From contig CM062296.1 in the NCBI GenBank assembly GCA_031216915.1, positions 663,339,838-663,403,837 of the forward strand: 64,000 nucleotides of DNA, in the 5' to 3' direction. The translations under genes were made by a program, and so were the position numbers. Source of the DNA: Pictodentalium vernedei. Taxonomy: Eukaryota; Mollusca; Scaphopoda; Dentaliida; Dentaliidae. Positions 24,913 to 34,190 of the stretch are shown here, piece after piece. The stretch's first letter is position 1; every line of letters starts with the position of its first letter. Under the pieces are notes generated by a model, which worked only from the letters and a program-made list of their open reading frames with translations, was not told the DNA's origin and ran no database searches.

Positions 24913-25915
24913 TTGGTAGGAAACAGTATTGTTAGTAATAACAATGGGAATATACCAGTGATGTTACTGAATAGTACAAATAAACATTATATTCAGAGGA
25001 GGGACTCTATTGTGGGTCAAGTTGAACCCATGACCCAAGAGGAAAAGTTAGTGGACATTAAGCAAGAAATCATGAAAACAGAGACAGTTGAGAACACAAA
25101 TAAGACACAAGATAGTAATCAGATTAAAGATAGTGATATTCAAGTACCCCAAGGCAAACGTGGTATGCTTATGAAGTTAATCAATGAGAATAGGGCCTTG
25201 TTTGTCCAAAGTGACAAAGATTTAACCCAGGCTGACTCAATTACAATGAAAATAGATACAGGGGATGCAAAACCAATAAAAAGTAAAGCTTATAGAGTGC
25301 CTGTGTTGAAAAGAAAAATTGTGGATGAAATGATCCAATAAAGGCTATTGGCAATAGACAGGCATCATTAAATGCCCACAGAGCTCTTCAGAGTTTTCCT
25401 TGCTTGTTAGTGGATACGAAGGATGGCTCCAAGCATTTGTGTGAAGACTTCCAGCACCTAAACTAGGCCACAATGGTTACAAGCTGGCCTTTGCCCCTCA
25501 TTGATGATGTGTTTACTTTGTTGAATGGATTCAGATATTTCACAATACTTGACTTAAAGTCTGGGTACTGGCAACTAAAAATGGATGAAGCTTATAAACA
25601 GAAGAAGCCTTCATGTGCCACAAAGGATTATATGAGTTCAATTATATGAAGCCTTTGGCCTCTAAGGTGCTGGGAGTGTTCCAGGAGCTCATGGCAGTAG
25701 TACTAGATGGAATGAGCAATTTATCTTATTTGGACAATATTCTGGTGTTCAGCCATGACACAAACTCCCACATTGAACATTTATGGGCAGTTTCCAACTG
25801 CTTACAACAACACAAATTAAAATTAAAGGCTAAAAAGTGTTGATTCTTTCAATGTAAAACATCTTATCTTGGTTTTATGATAAATAGAGATGGGATCAAG
25901 GCAGAGCCCAGTAAA
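24913..25915 (+). pseudogene. Gypsy reverse transcriptase (broken)
   Basis: The N-terminal region around 25180-25340 (LMKLINENRALFVQSD, KIDTGDAKPIKSKAYRVP) matches the conserved entry into Gypsy RT. Frames then shift through the palm core. The catalytic box appears at 25727-25738 as YLDN instead of YLDD, so one metal-binding aspartate is lost. The thumb segment (CLQQHKLKLKAKKC, then YLGFMINRDGIK) is recognisable. The enzyme would copy retrotransposon RNA into DNA. Several stops make it inactive. Confidence 0.8.
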
Positions 25916-26480
25916 GTTGTATATGTTCTCTACAGAGATGCCTCTGCTGAATGGGGTAGTACTGGCTCAACCGTGTGAGGGTAGTGAAGTCAGTTACCAG
26001 GCGCACATGAAGAAAAAACCCATAGAATTTTTGTCTCATAAATTAAGTGAGTCACTATAGAAGTGGTCATCTCTTGAAAAACATGCTTTTGCTATCTCAT
26101 ATGCCCTGGGCAAACTCAGCAATTATTGAAAAAGGAGCTTTTACCATCTCATATGCCTTGGACAAATGTAGCAATTATTTACATGGGAGGTGGCACAGTT
26201 GGTCATCAAGACAGACCATTCTCCCCTACACTATTTGTTGAAAAGTCCCCAAAACAATGCCAAGGTCCACTGTTGGGCATTGAAGATAGCTAGGAGGTGG
26301 CACAGTTGGTCATCAAAACAGACCTTGCTCCCCTACAATATTTGTTGAAAGTCCCCAAAACAATGCCAAGGTCCCCTGTTTAGCATTGAAGATAGCCAGC
26401 TACAATTGCAAAATTGAATATTTACCCGGGAGACAAAATACCTGTACTGATTTATTATCAAGACTACCTGAAGGTATAGC
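25916..26480 (+). pseudogene. Gypsy RNase H region with internal duplications
   Basis: YRDASAEWGSTGS-like sequence near 25930 matches the first RNase H strand and its catalytic D. The C-terminal signature CKIEYLPGRQNTCTDLLSRLP is at 26406-26470. Between them are a ~64-bp and a 107-bp direct duplication that destroy the frame. RNase H would remove the RNA strand after reverse transcription. Confidence 0.75.
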
Positions 26481-26499
26481 TGATGTGGATCCAAATTAT

Positions 26500-27383
26500 A
26501 ATATGGACAGTGTTGAAACAGACAAGGCTTTAACAGTAGAAGTAACAAACAGTGATAAAATAGAACCAAAGAAACTTACTCATTTAACATTAGGAAAACA
26601 AAGTTCACCTATGGAGTCTCAGAGTATAAAATATAAAGTTTTGAATATGAAACAGCAGCAAGACAAAGACAGAAAACTTATGGAGATTAAAAAGAAATAT
26701 TTTAGTAATAATACCCCAGCCAGTGTTAGTATCAGGTACCTACTAAATGAAGAGACGTTATATTATATCAGTGCCACAGATGAGAATCCTATGGTTAGGT
26801 TATGCATACCTGAACACCTAACCGGGGGACCATGATGACTTTGGACATTTAGTGATAGATAAAATGTATTATAATATTAGTAGAAAATGTTACTGGCCAG
26901 ATTTATACAAAAATATCTATCATTATGTGGAAAAATGTCTTACCTGTAGAGCAACAAATCCAAAGAAAGTGAACTTGCCTGTGCAAGAGGCAGATAGGCC
27001 ACCTTATTCTTTTGCTAAGATAGCATTGGATATGAGTGGGCCATTTCCGACTACCCTGTTGGGAAATAAATACAAAGTTTACTTTTTTAGATTTGTATTC
27101 TGATTGGCCTGAAGAATTTACAGTACCAGATAAGAGGCAGAAACAATAGCCAATTAATTGATTGCTCAGATATTCCCAAGATTTGGTTGTCCAAATATTT
27201 GACTGAACATTTGAAAATACACCATGTGACCACTTCGTATTGCCATCCTCACTCAAATGAAAAAGTTTAAAGATTTCATAGAAATTTAAATGATGTCTTA
27301 GCAAAAAGTCTCAGAAAGAACTTGAAGTTTGGGATTTGTACTTAAATCAGGCTCTGGCAGCCATAAGATTTAATGGGAGTATC
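26500..27383 (+). pseudogene. Gypsy integrase (broken, interrupted by Polinton)
   Basis: A zinc-binding HHCC-type region (GHLVIDKM ... CLTCRATNPKK) is followed by the start of the catalytic core, ALDMSGPFPTT, where D would be the first catalytic acid. A frameshift precedes VHHVTTSYCHPHSNEKV-like core sequence and AAIRFN. Here the sequence is interrupted at 27384 by the Polinton target duplication. The rest of the integrase C-terminus lies at 42213 onward (YLLYARDVVLP). Integrase would insert the retrotransposon copy. Confidence 0.8.
27378..27383. repeat. Left 6-bp target-site duplication of Polinton 1 (AGTATC)
   Basis: Identical to 42207-42212 on the other side. A perfect 6-bp duplication is the standard Polinton/Maverick footprint. 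Confidence 0.85.
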
Positions 27384-27880
27384 AGTAGTGAGGGGTGCCA
27401 CTCTGGGTACAAGCATTTAACACTGAAACCCTGATCCCCCAATGGTGCCACTTGAGGTACAAAATTAACATAGGATTCTCCATAGGGTTTTGTACCTATA
27501 GTGGCATTTTTGTACCTATAGTGGCATTTTTGAAGGTAGGAAAAATATTTTAAAATCTTCCTACCTTCAAAAATGCCACTATAGGTACAAAAATGCCACT
27601 ATAGGTACAAAGCCCTATGGAGAATCTTATGTTGATTTTGTACCTCAAGTGGCACCATTGGGGGATCGGGGTTTCAGTGTTAAATGCTTGTAACCAGAGT
27701 GGCACCCTTGGGGTAGGGTGAATTCAACCTAAATGCTTTTCGCTGGAGTGACAGCCACAGGTAAAATGGCATATGAGGGCCACGACACCCTATGGAGAAT
27801 CCTGTCTTAATTTTTTTTGCCAGAGTCCCCACATTGAGGTATGTGGAATTCAGTGTTGAGTATATCGAGTCATGGGGTAG
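27384..27880 (+). repeat. Left terminal inverted repeat of Polinton 1
   Basis: Matches the reverse complement of 41777-42206, for instance CAGTGTTGAGTATATCGAGT. The outer ~320 bp is itself a palindrome (27390-27540 against 27556-27710), so each end of the element can fold on its own. Confidence 0.85.
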
Positions 27881-29626
27881 GTTGTTCAAAACATTTTTAT
27901 ACTGACAGCCTTAGGTGGGTTTGTCTTCCATACACTTTATATACAGACAAAATGTTCTGCTTTTTTAAAATGTACTACCTAATATACATCGCTCGACTGG
28001 TGAAGTTTTTTTTCCTATTTATTACTGGAAGACACGACATATAAAAACACTGTCAGATTTAGACTGGGTGTTTTTTACACGTGAATGTCTTATAAATCTG
28101 ATGTGAATGTGTGTCTTGCAGTCAATTTGTAATACAACACTCCGCTACTCAGAGAAAAACATATCTCTCATTGCGGTTGAAACTGTTCTACAAATAGCTC
28201 ATGTAAGAGATACATTTTTTCAAACACATGTTTAAAATAATTCACTAAATGCAACTGTGGAGAATAGTTTCAGCCGTAATGAGAGATATGTTTTTTATCG
28301 ACAGGCAGTGTTGTGTTTTCAATACTTTTTCAAAACTGCTTTAAGCTGATTTCAACAATTCACCGTTAGATATTACAGTGACATTAACCCCGAGAAACAA
28401 TTTCATTTTTACACTACAAAACACACAGTGAATGTTTTGCAGTGTAAACTGTTTTACCGCCATAAAAAGAATAGCTTTTCCTTTTAACCAAACTGAAAAG
28501 GAAAAGCTATTCTCTTTTATGCCTGTATTAAATTCGTAACAGATGTTGATACGAATTCAGCAAAAGAAGGTGCAATTCTGAGATATCGTTCTGAAACAAA
28601 CCTTAACCACATTTAAAATCATGCTTGGCAGAATCATTTACTCCTCAGATGTTTTTTCTACGCATTGTCAGTCTTTCCCTCCAAATTATTTTTGGAGGGG
28701 AAGAGTGACATTCTGGTGGTGAAAACTAATACATTGAGTATTTCATCCGCCCATATCTAACCAATGGAGACAAGGCGCGTGAAATACTCATTGCATTATT
28801 TTCTGGCGCCTTTTGATATCCCCTAAATGACTGTAAACACACTTTGGCGGGGTCATAAACACAATTTTCTTATGGTTATGAAACTTGAAACATCTGTCGA
28901 AATAGAATTTCCACCACAAGACTGCGGGCATAAGGGGATCAAGCATTCCTGTGGTTAGAATTATCTGAGAAATAATTCATGATTTCTTCATTATAAATTA
29001 CAGAATCCCCACAGGACTCTGAATGCAGTTAGCTGATGGAATATCGCAGTGTGAAAAACAGACCTGCTTATAATTTCCACAATTTGTCTCTTCTGTGTGG
29101 AAGGATGTTAATTTTATATATTATACATGTGGACAAAATGTAATTACACACCACACTTGAAACACTCTCTTTGTAATGTGGAATTCAGTATTTAAAAAAA
29201 CATAATGAACTAAGTGACATTTTTTCTCTCTCTCTCTCTAAGTGTTGAGATGCGATTTTGTTTCATGTGCACGTGCCCCGAGTGAACTTGGCAGATGTCT
29301 GACTTGAGTGCAGATTTTTGAGATAAAAAATGTTAGAGATTTTTCCCTTGCAGTGGAGTTTGTTAATTCCATCTAACTTTTCAACACCAGAGGCCTATTT
29401 TTCTTCCCACACTGGGGGGGGGGGGGGGTCGAATATTTCGGCCACATCACTCAATGGTTCTCCAATCATTGAGTGTTGTGGTCGAAATATTTCTATTCAC
29501 CAGCTAAAAAGGTTGTTTTATTTCAACTCTTATGCTTACACTGGGTAATATTTTGAAAAAACATGGGTAGGGTGCTGTTTTTTTGCGTTGATTTGTGCAT
29601 AAAGTTACTCCTTTTAAGATGTTGTT
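27881..29626. other. Hairpin-rich left flank inside Polinton 1
   Basis: No gene is recognised. There are inverted-repeat hairpins at about 28155-28305 (ACATATCTCTCATT), 28445-28520 (GAATAGCTTTTCC) and 29430-29500 (GAATATTTCGGCCACA). Bases 28630-28990 recur as an inverted copy at 38300-38683. Poly-G lies at 29413-29428. Confidence 0.65.
28630..28990 (+). repeat. Inner inverted repeat of Polinton 1, left copy
   Basis: Shares long blocks with the reverse complement of 38300-38683, including CACTTTGGCGGGGTCATAAA. It could be the edge of an older element nested in Polinton 1, or a duplicated part of its arm. Confidence 0.75.
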
Positions 29627-29642
29627 GGTCCTGAAAAGGGCC
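29627..29642 (-). terminator. Histone-type 3' stem-loop (minus gene)
   Basis: Read on the minus strand: GGCCCTTTTCAGGACC, a 6-bp stem with one mismatch and a TTTC loop, preceded by AAAAAAAC and followed about 12 nt later by TTAAAAGGAGTAAC. It is 35 nt after the stop of the minus gene ending at 29677. The 3' flank is homologous to that of the histone-fold gene at 30856 (shared AACTTTATGCACA). Confidence 0.65.
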
Positions 29643-29676
29643 GTTTTTTTCTCTGATCCACTGACAGGGTGGTGAA

Positions 29677-30125
29677 TTACACAGGCAGTACTTTTCCGTA
29701 TCGTCCCTGACCACTTGCTATTTTCCCTAGTCTCATTCGTATAGGATGAGGGGTTTGCACAATCTCGGCTTCCGCATCTTCTAATTTCTTCTCCTTTATC
29801 CTCTGCTGTGTGGTGGCAGATTTACGTTTTCATCCTCCCCGTTTCTTTTCTTCTTTGGGTTCCAGCATCTGAAACCCCACAGGGATGGTTATTTTCTCGG
29901 GGGAGAAATGAAGTGATGAAAGTGGTGGCTGATTCTGGCTCTTCAGTTCATCTAATCTGGCCATGATCTTGTCTAAAAGGGAAAGAATTTTCCCCGCTCC
30001 GGCTCATCTGTTTGTGTGCCTACTTCTTTCGTCAGTGGATCGGTAGGAAGGAAATCAAAATATTTCCAATGGCCTGCATCCATTGCCCGCAGGTCTTCAA
30101 AATTGATGGTGGCGAGTTCAGACAT
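29677..30125 (-). pseudogene. Unassigned Polinton gene, divergent partner of the histone-fold gene
   Basis: A TATA box (TATAAATT, 30166-30173) lies 40 nt before the ATG at 30125 (MSELATINFEDLRAMD). The protein would be about 149 aa: an acidic N-terminal half with TDPLTKEVGTQTDEPE, a short helical segment with LDKIMARLDELK, then a basic stretch with KRKSATTQQRIKEKK. A frameshift near 29987 and an in-frame TGA at 29830-29832 interrupt it. The stop at 29677 is followed by a histone-type stem-loop. I do not recognise the family. It is head to head with the histone-fold gene, and the two share homologous 3' flanks, suggesting an ancient inverted duplication of a gene cassette whose coding parts differ. 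Confidence 0.55.
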
Positions 30126-30226
30126 CTTTTTCAGTGAAATGATAAAGTCCAGAGAATTTGCCACTAATTTATACTATTAGGACTTGTTTTCCCTCCTTTT
30201 CGTTTGGGGGGAACTTTGGCTTCAAA

Positions 30227-30465
30227 AAATAACCAATGGTAAAAAACCCACCTAAAATCAACCAATCTCAAGAGAAGGCGGCAGAATTGCTCATGTTTTC
30301 ACAATAAACATTTCTGGCAGATTTTTTTTCATTCAGGAAGTTTTAGCTCCAAAAATATCAAATGGTAAAAAACCTGCCTAAAATCAACCAGTCTCAAGAG
30401 ATGGCTGTAGAATTGCTCATTTTTCACAATGAACATTTCTGGTGCATTTTCCTTCTGATGAATTA
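30227..30465. repeat. ~120-bp tandem duplication in the divergent promoter
   Basis: Two copies (30227-30345, 30346-30465) share ATGGTAAAAAACC, CTAAAATCAACCA and GAATTGCTCAT. They lie between the two divergent TATA boxes, before the histone-fold gene. CCAAT-like ACCAATGG occurs in the first copy. Probably a duplicated upstream control region. Confidence 0.75.
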
Positions 30466-30466
30466 C

Positions 30467-30474
30467 TATAAATA
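30467..30474 (+). promoter_or_regulatory. TATA box of the histone-fold gene
   Basis: TATAAATA ends 43 nt before the ATG at 30518, leaving a short leader of about 15-20 nt if transcription starts 25-30 nt downstream. Its position supports the start at 30518 over the upstream ATG at 30362, which lies in the duplicated promoter. Confidence 0.65.
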
Positions 30475-30517
30475 CACCTGGGAAGCTCATAAAGCCACAT
30501 TTGTGTTATTGTCAGCC

Positions 30518-30826
30518 ATGAAAATTGAATTAAGCATTGAAGTAGAGACAGCAGCACAGGAGAGTGACTGTAGGGAACAGATCATTGATCACACAGTCAT
30601 TCCAAGGAAAAATCTACAAGAATTGGCGAAGAAAGATGGTGCAGAGTCGATTTCAAGCCATGGGGTGGATGAAGCTCGGAAAGCACTCAAACTATTTCTT
30701 AGAAGGTTGATGACAGAAAGTTTCTGCTATGCCACAGACAGAGTCGGACACCCAAACCACAATATTGCAAGAGCCGATGTTCTACGAGCTGCTAGGAAGA
30801 GACATGGGATAATCTTGCCAAAATAA
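30518..30826 (+). CDS. H4-like histone-fold protein encoded by Polinton 1
   Basis: An intact, intronless 102-codon gene, the length of histone H4. From residue 18 the sequence follows the H4 core helix by helix. There is an alpha-1-like segment REQIIDHTVIPRKNLQELAK, a loop ending SIS, a long alpha-2 VDEARKALKLFLRRLMTESF, then NIARADVLRAARKRHG matching the H4 pattern T-x-x-D-V-x-x-A-x-x-R-x-G. The 17-residue tail (MKIELSIEVETAAQESD) is acidic and lacks the lysine-rich H4 tail, so it is not a recent copy of a host H4. A TATA box lies upstream and a histone-type stem-loop 32 nt after the stop. Histone-fold proteins pair and wrap DNA; here it may package element DNA or replace host H4. Alternatives are a TAF- or CENP-like histone-fold factor. 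The fold is well supported, the function inferred. Confidence 0.78.
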   Translation: MKIELSIEVETAAQESDCREQIIDHTVIPRKNLQELAKKDGAESISSHGVDEARKALKLFLRRLMTESFCYATDRVGHPNHNIARADVLRAARKRHGIILPK

Positions 30827-30855
30827 ACATATATTGTTTATTTTAAAAACATAAA

Positions 30856-30897
30856 AACGCCCTTTTTAAAGGCCAACAGCATCTTAAAAAGAGAAAC
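30856..30897 (+). terminator. Histone-type stem-loop and purine-rich downstream element
   Basis: CGCCCTTTTTAAAGGCCA (30858-30875) forms an imperfect stem with a T-rich loop 32 nt after the stop codon, preceded by ATAAAAA. TTAAAAAGAGAAAC at 30884-30897 resembles the purine-rich U7 snRNA target. The stem is one base short of the canonical form, so processing efficiency is uncertain. Confidence 0.6.
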
Positions 30898-30939
30898 TTT
30901 ATGCACACTCAACCAATATAATAGAATACATTTGAATTA

Positions 30940-31015
30940 TTTTTTTTATTTTTTTACTTTTTATTTTTATTTTTATTTTTATTTTTATTTTTATTTATTT
31001 TTTATTTTTCTGAAT
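30940..31015. repeat. (TTTTTA)n low-complexity run
   Basis: Repeated TTTTTATTTTTA. The apparent Y/F-rich open frame here is not a gene. Confidence 0.85.
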
Positions 31016-31039
31016 TTTTTTAAAAAAGCAGTCTATATT

Positions 31040-31480
31040 CTCAATGCTAAAATTCCTCTCTATTATTCTCCCCTTACCTGCACCATTCATGTAATGGTTG
31101 GTACAGACAGGGGGGTAAATTAATACTGATTGCAAGCCCATTCCAATCAAGAGTTTTTTTCACCCCTGAGTGTCCCATCCATGTAATGGTTGGTACAGCC
31201 AGGGGGTATTACAAAAAAAACATTCAAATGATGCAGTGGCGACCCTCTATAGCATGGGTGGGTAGTGGGTGGTTCACTTTTGAATTTGTAAACAGAGTTT
31301 TTTTCACCCTTGGCTGTACCAAGGGTGAAAAAAAACTCTGTCTACAAACCCACTCTAATGATGCACTACTGGCCTTCTGTGGATTGGGTTGTTGGTGAAT
31401 GGTTGACTGGTGAAAATTGTAATCAGTGGTATTTTCCCTTGCCTACACCATCCATTCAATGGTTGGTGGAAGGCAGAGGA
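31040..31480. repeat. Repeated hairpin sequences between Polinton genes
   Basis: ATGTAATGGTTGGTACAG occurs twice (about 31089 and 31180) with related copies later. A strong hairpin at 31284-31345 has arms with AGAGTTTTTTTCACCCTTGG. No gene. Confidence 0.65.
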
Positions 31481-31582
31481 AAATAACTCTGAAAAGAAAA
31501 AAATATCTAAAACACCATTTTCACATTTTAGAATTTTTACTCCATGAAATTTTACATAAGTGTAGTGTCACTTTGAAAATGT

Positions 31583-31933
31583 TCACATCTTCTTGACAAA
31601 TTTTGCCATTTTAGGTTGAATGTCCTTTTTGGCTTTTCGTTTTCTCGACACTTTCATCGGGGGTGGTTCTGTCTCCGGGAATAAATTTTCTTCATCAACT
31701 TCCATCTTTGATTCAGTAGGTATGTCCACATTGTACAATAAAGTATCATCATCACCGTTGAATTCCTGTAACACCGTCTGCTCAGCTTTTGGATGTAAGG
31801 CAAATCCCACACTTGGTAAAACAGGTATATTATTTAGAGGATGCATGGAATTAAACCCGTACCCTCTAGTTGTTGAAGGAGGTGGATGCTCTATCTGTTG
31901 CAGAGTCATGTTATTTGCTGTTGATAAATACAT
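31583..31933 (-). CDS. Uncharacterised 116-aa Polinton protein with basic C-terminus
   Basis: An open frame from ATG at 31933 (MYLSTANNMTLQQIEHPPP) to 31583. The first half is proline- and asparagine-rich, the middle acidic (GDDDT, MEVDEENLFPETE), and the end strongly basic (KVSRKRKAKK and MAKFVKKM), like a nuclear localisation or DNA-binding tail. I recognise no family. It follows the zinc-knuckle frame at 31971 on the same strand after 38 nt and may be part of one transcription unit or one broken gene. A degraded CTTTTCAGAG half stem-loop lies about 50-80 nt beyond the stop. Confidence 0.5.
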   Translation of the reverse strand: MYLSTANNMTLQQIEHPPPSTTRGYGFNSMHPLNNIPVLPSVGFALHPKAEQTVLQEFNGDDDTLLYNVDIPTESKMEVDEENLFPETEPPPMKVSRKRKAKKDIQPKMAKFVKKM

Positions 31934-31970
31934 TTTCCCCTTCTTTCATTCATTCATGTAATGTCCTTGC

Positions 31971-32171
31971 TCATTGCAAAAAAAAACACTCTCCTTTAGT
32001 GGGGCAAGCCCAACTCCAATGATCTTTTTCTTGACAAATCGAACAACTACCTTTTGGTTGTGTCAACTTATATAACTCATTGACAAGTCTTTTCACTTCA
32101 CCCCATCTGGATGGCTTGTGGTATATGCTTTTAACATCGTTTGTCTTGTCCATTCTTGGATCTCTATTCAT
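31971..32171 (-). CDS. Small zinc-knuckle protein
   Basis: From the ATG at 32171 (MNRDPRMDKTNDVKSIYHK) a 66-aa protein ends in a CCHC zinc knuckle, CSICQEKDHWSWAC (C-x2-C-x4-H-x4-C). The frame stays open upstream to 32252, but that part lies in the palindromic promoter and the TATA motif at 32265-32273 favours 32171. CCHC knuckles bind single-stranded nucleic acid; they are typical of retroelement gag and unusual in a Polinton. It is divergently arranged with polymerase B. Family unknown. Confidence 0.5.
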   Translation of the reverse strand: MNRDPRMDKTNDVKSIYHKPSRWGEVKRLVNELYKLTQPKGSCSICQEKDHWSWACPTKGECFFLQ

Positions 32172-32197
32172 TTTTTTAAAAAAAAGTTCAGAGGAGA

Positions 32198-32415
32198 CTA
32201 AAAGCACGTCTTTCAGCCTGGTCAACTCAGTCACAAGTGTTATCCACCCCACTGCCTCCCCTCACTTTTTATACTTTTTTCAATGACCAGAAATTTGTGT
32301 TTTTCACTGAAACACAAATTTCTGGTTGTTGAAAAAAGTATAAAAAGTGAGGGGAGGCAGTGGAGTGAAACAGACTTGTGATTGAGTTGACCAGGCTGAA
32401 AGACGTGCTTTTCAA
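32198..32415. promoter_or_regulatory. Palindromic bidirectional promoter
   Basis: Two ~105-bp inverted arms (AAAGCACGTCTTTCAGCCTG and mirror) meet near 32305. Each arm carries TATAAAAAG pointing outward: at 32339-32347 for the polymerase gene starting at 32418, and at 32265-32273 (minus strand) for the zinc-knuckle gene. The arrangement gives both genes identical core promoters. Confidence 0.7.
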
Positions 32416-32417
32416 AG

Positions 32418-33821
32418 ATGAAGAGGGCATTAGTAGACTACAGCGAATCAGAGGATAGTGACACAGAACCTGTACTGCCCGATGCCAAGAAGTCGAGATT
32501 GACTGAGGATGAATGGAATACAAATTCTGTACAGAATTTGTATTCCATTCATCCACAGTTATTGCGCACATCCAGAAAATTTCACTCAAAATCACATATG
32601 TGTGAAGTGACTTTGAATCAATTCGTTGTCAACAATCCACTCGAGTTTCTAACTGAAATATTTGATTCGTTAGTGAGAGATGTGAAGCGAGAGTGTGGTA
32701 TACAAGACAACGACCCATGAGGATATCCATCCACCATCTAGGATTAGATATAGGTATATTTATTCCTTTTACAAAGGCAATGGGGGGGATGGTAAAACAG
32801 TGTTAGATGAAATTGAAAAAGTTATTCAATCAAATGATAAGTTTACTATACATGATGGTAAATTATCTTTAGAAATAACACACACTTCAATACCACATGT
32901 GTCTGGGCGAAATGCACCCATTTCATTTGCATCTGTTGGTAAAATGGTTGGAAATAAGAAAAGTATTATTGAAATTAAAAACGTCAATGATTCTATGTGT
33001 CTCGCACACGCTGTTGTAGTAGGGAAATGCCATGTTGATAAAGATAATTCAGACCTTTGGCGTAAGAAATGGGGCAAAATAAAAAGATCCAACAGACCGA
33101 CACAGGAGTGGGAAGCTAAAATATTGATGGATAAAGCAGGCTTCGAATATAATAAACCTTGTGGATATGAGGAATATCATAAAATTCAAGAGTTACTCTC
33201 ACCAGACTATGTGATCAAAAATCATCCACAATTTGTCAAAGAAAAGTTTTTATACGAACCACCCCAAACTACAAAAGATAGTAAAGTTATTCATATCTAT
33301 CACCATGACCATCATTTCGACACCATCACTAAAATTACAGGTTTTTTAGGATGTGCTTACTATTGTGAATATTGCAATATAGGGTATAATAACAGAGAAC
33401 ATCACAGATGTTCGAAAGGCTGTGTATGTTATTCTCCACTACCATGTACGCCTGGACATCCTGTTCACTGTTACACATGTAATAGAGACTTTGTAAGTTC
33501 ATCCTGTTATAAAAATCACACAACTCTATTACAGAACCAAGAAAAATCAATCTGTCAGTTAGTGAAGAAATGTCTATCATGTAAAATGCAAATAATATAA
33601 ATCCAGAGAGCGGAGAACTCATCTGTGGTGAGATTTAAAAGATGTAAAATATTGCCATCAATTAGTCAAAAAAGCGAATATCATTGTTTCATTTTCAAAA
33701 TTACAAACCACCCAAGAAAGACAAAATGTCGAAAGTACCTTTTGTGTTTTATGATTTTGAAACAACTCAAGACTCAGAAGTTTGCATCCCAAATTACTGT
33801 GTTTCACTCCGTGCTTGTTAC
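32418..33821 (+). pseudogene. Protein-primed DNA polymerase B, N-terminal part (Polinton 1)
   Basis: It starts MKRALVDYSESEDSD at 32418. Three reading frames are used before 32790, with a stop at 32718-32720 and a 44-bp palindrome at 32508-32553. A long open block to 33600 follows. It contains the N-terminal region typical of Polinton polymerases, including SMCLAHAVVVG and a Cys/His-rich segment (YYCEYC, HRCSKGC, CYTC) that would bind zinc. At 33726-33760 is an exonuclease I motif, FYDFETT, with both acidic residues. The polymerase palm (Dx2NLYG, DTD) is absent. The gene would copy the element from a protein primer. At 33811-33821 it meets an inverted repeat and stops resembling polymerase on this strand. 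Confidence 0.8.
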
Positions 33822-34011
33822 ATCGTGAACATGTTTCATCAATAGATATACAAACACACACGTAACAAGCACAGAGAGAAACATTCCCATACTTTGTGAA
33901 TACAGGGGATACGTCCAAGATTTTTTCACTATGAAAAAACTCAGCTCGGAACCCCAAACCAAAGTTGTAGCTAGCTACACCCCTCCAGCTACAATTAACC
34001 TCTGTATCCAA
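33822..34011 (-). pseudogene. Inverted polymerase B fragment at a palindromic junction
   Basis: On the minus strand this stretch reads cysteine-rich sequence (SLCACYVC, DETCSRC) that resembles the continuation of the exonuclease region just upstream on the plus strand. The 11-bp GTGCTTGTTAC at 33811-33821 is mirrored at 33862-33872, and similarity extends further. I read it as a second polymerase fragment joined head-on. The evidence is short and the call tentative. Confidence 0.4.
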
Positions 34012-34190
34012 AACGTATTTTTATTTTGACAAAACATGAGGGTATATGAGGATTTACACCTCTTTGAAATGAATCAACTCTTAATACAAAATTTTCGAGT
34101 GCAAAACATTTAACATTTCGACAGTCTCGATATACTGCTAAAATGTGTTGTTAATTGTGCAAAGAAAAGGTTTGCTCTTTTTAATACAAT

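Larger units (their letters stand above)
21545..27383 (+). mobile_element. Gypsy-type LTR retrotransposon, 5' part (decayed)
   Basis: A TGGTGCCATGACC sequence at about 21550 resembles a tRNA primer-binding site. It is followed in order by gag-like, zinc-knuckle, protease-like, reverse transcriptase, RNase H and integrase sequences on the plus strand, the Gypsy order. All are broken by stops and frameshifts. A 107-bp tandem duplication (26186-26292 and 26293-26399) lies in the RNase H region. The element is cut at 27383 by a Polinton; its 3' part resumes at 42207. The Gypsy copy was already decayed at the insertion point, because the flanking frames do not join. Confidence 0.85.

Noticed and set aside
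30362..30517. Upstream 52-codon extension of the histone-fold frame
   Set aside because: It lies in a duplicated promoter segment and contains the TATA box; the ATG at 30518 gives an H4-sized protein with a short leader.
32269..32595. Minus-strand 108-codon frame across the palindromic promoter
   Set aside because: It is produced by the palindrome at 32198-32415 and the hairpin at 32508-32553, mirroring plus-strand sequence.
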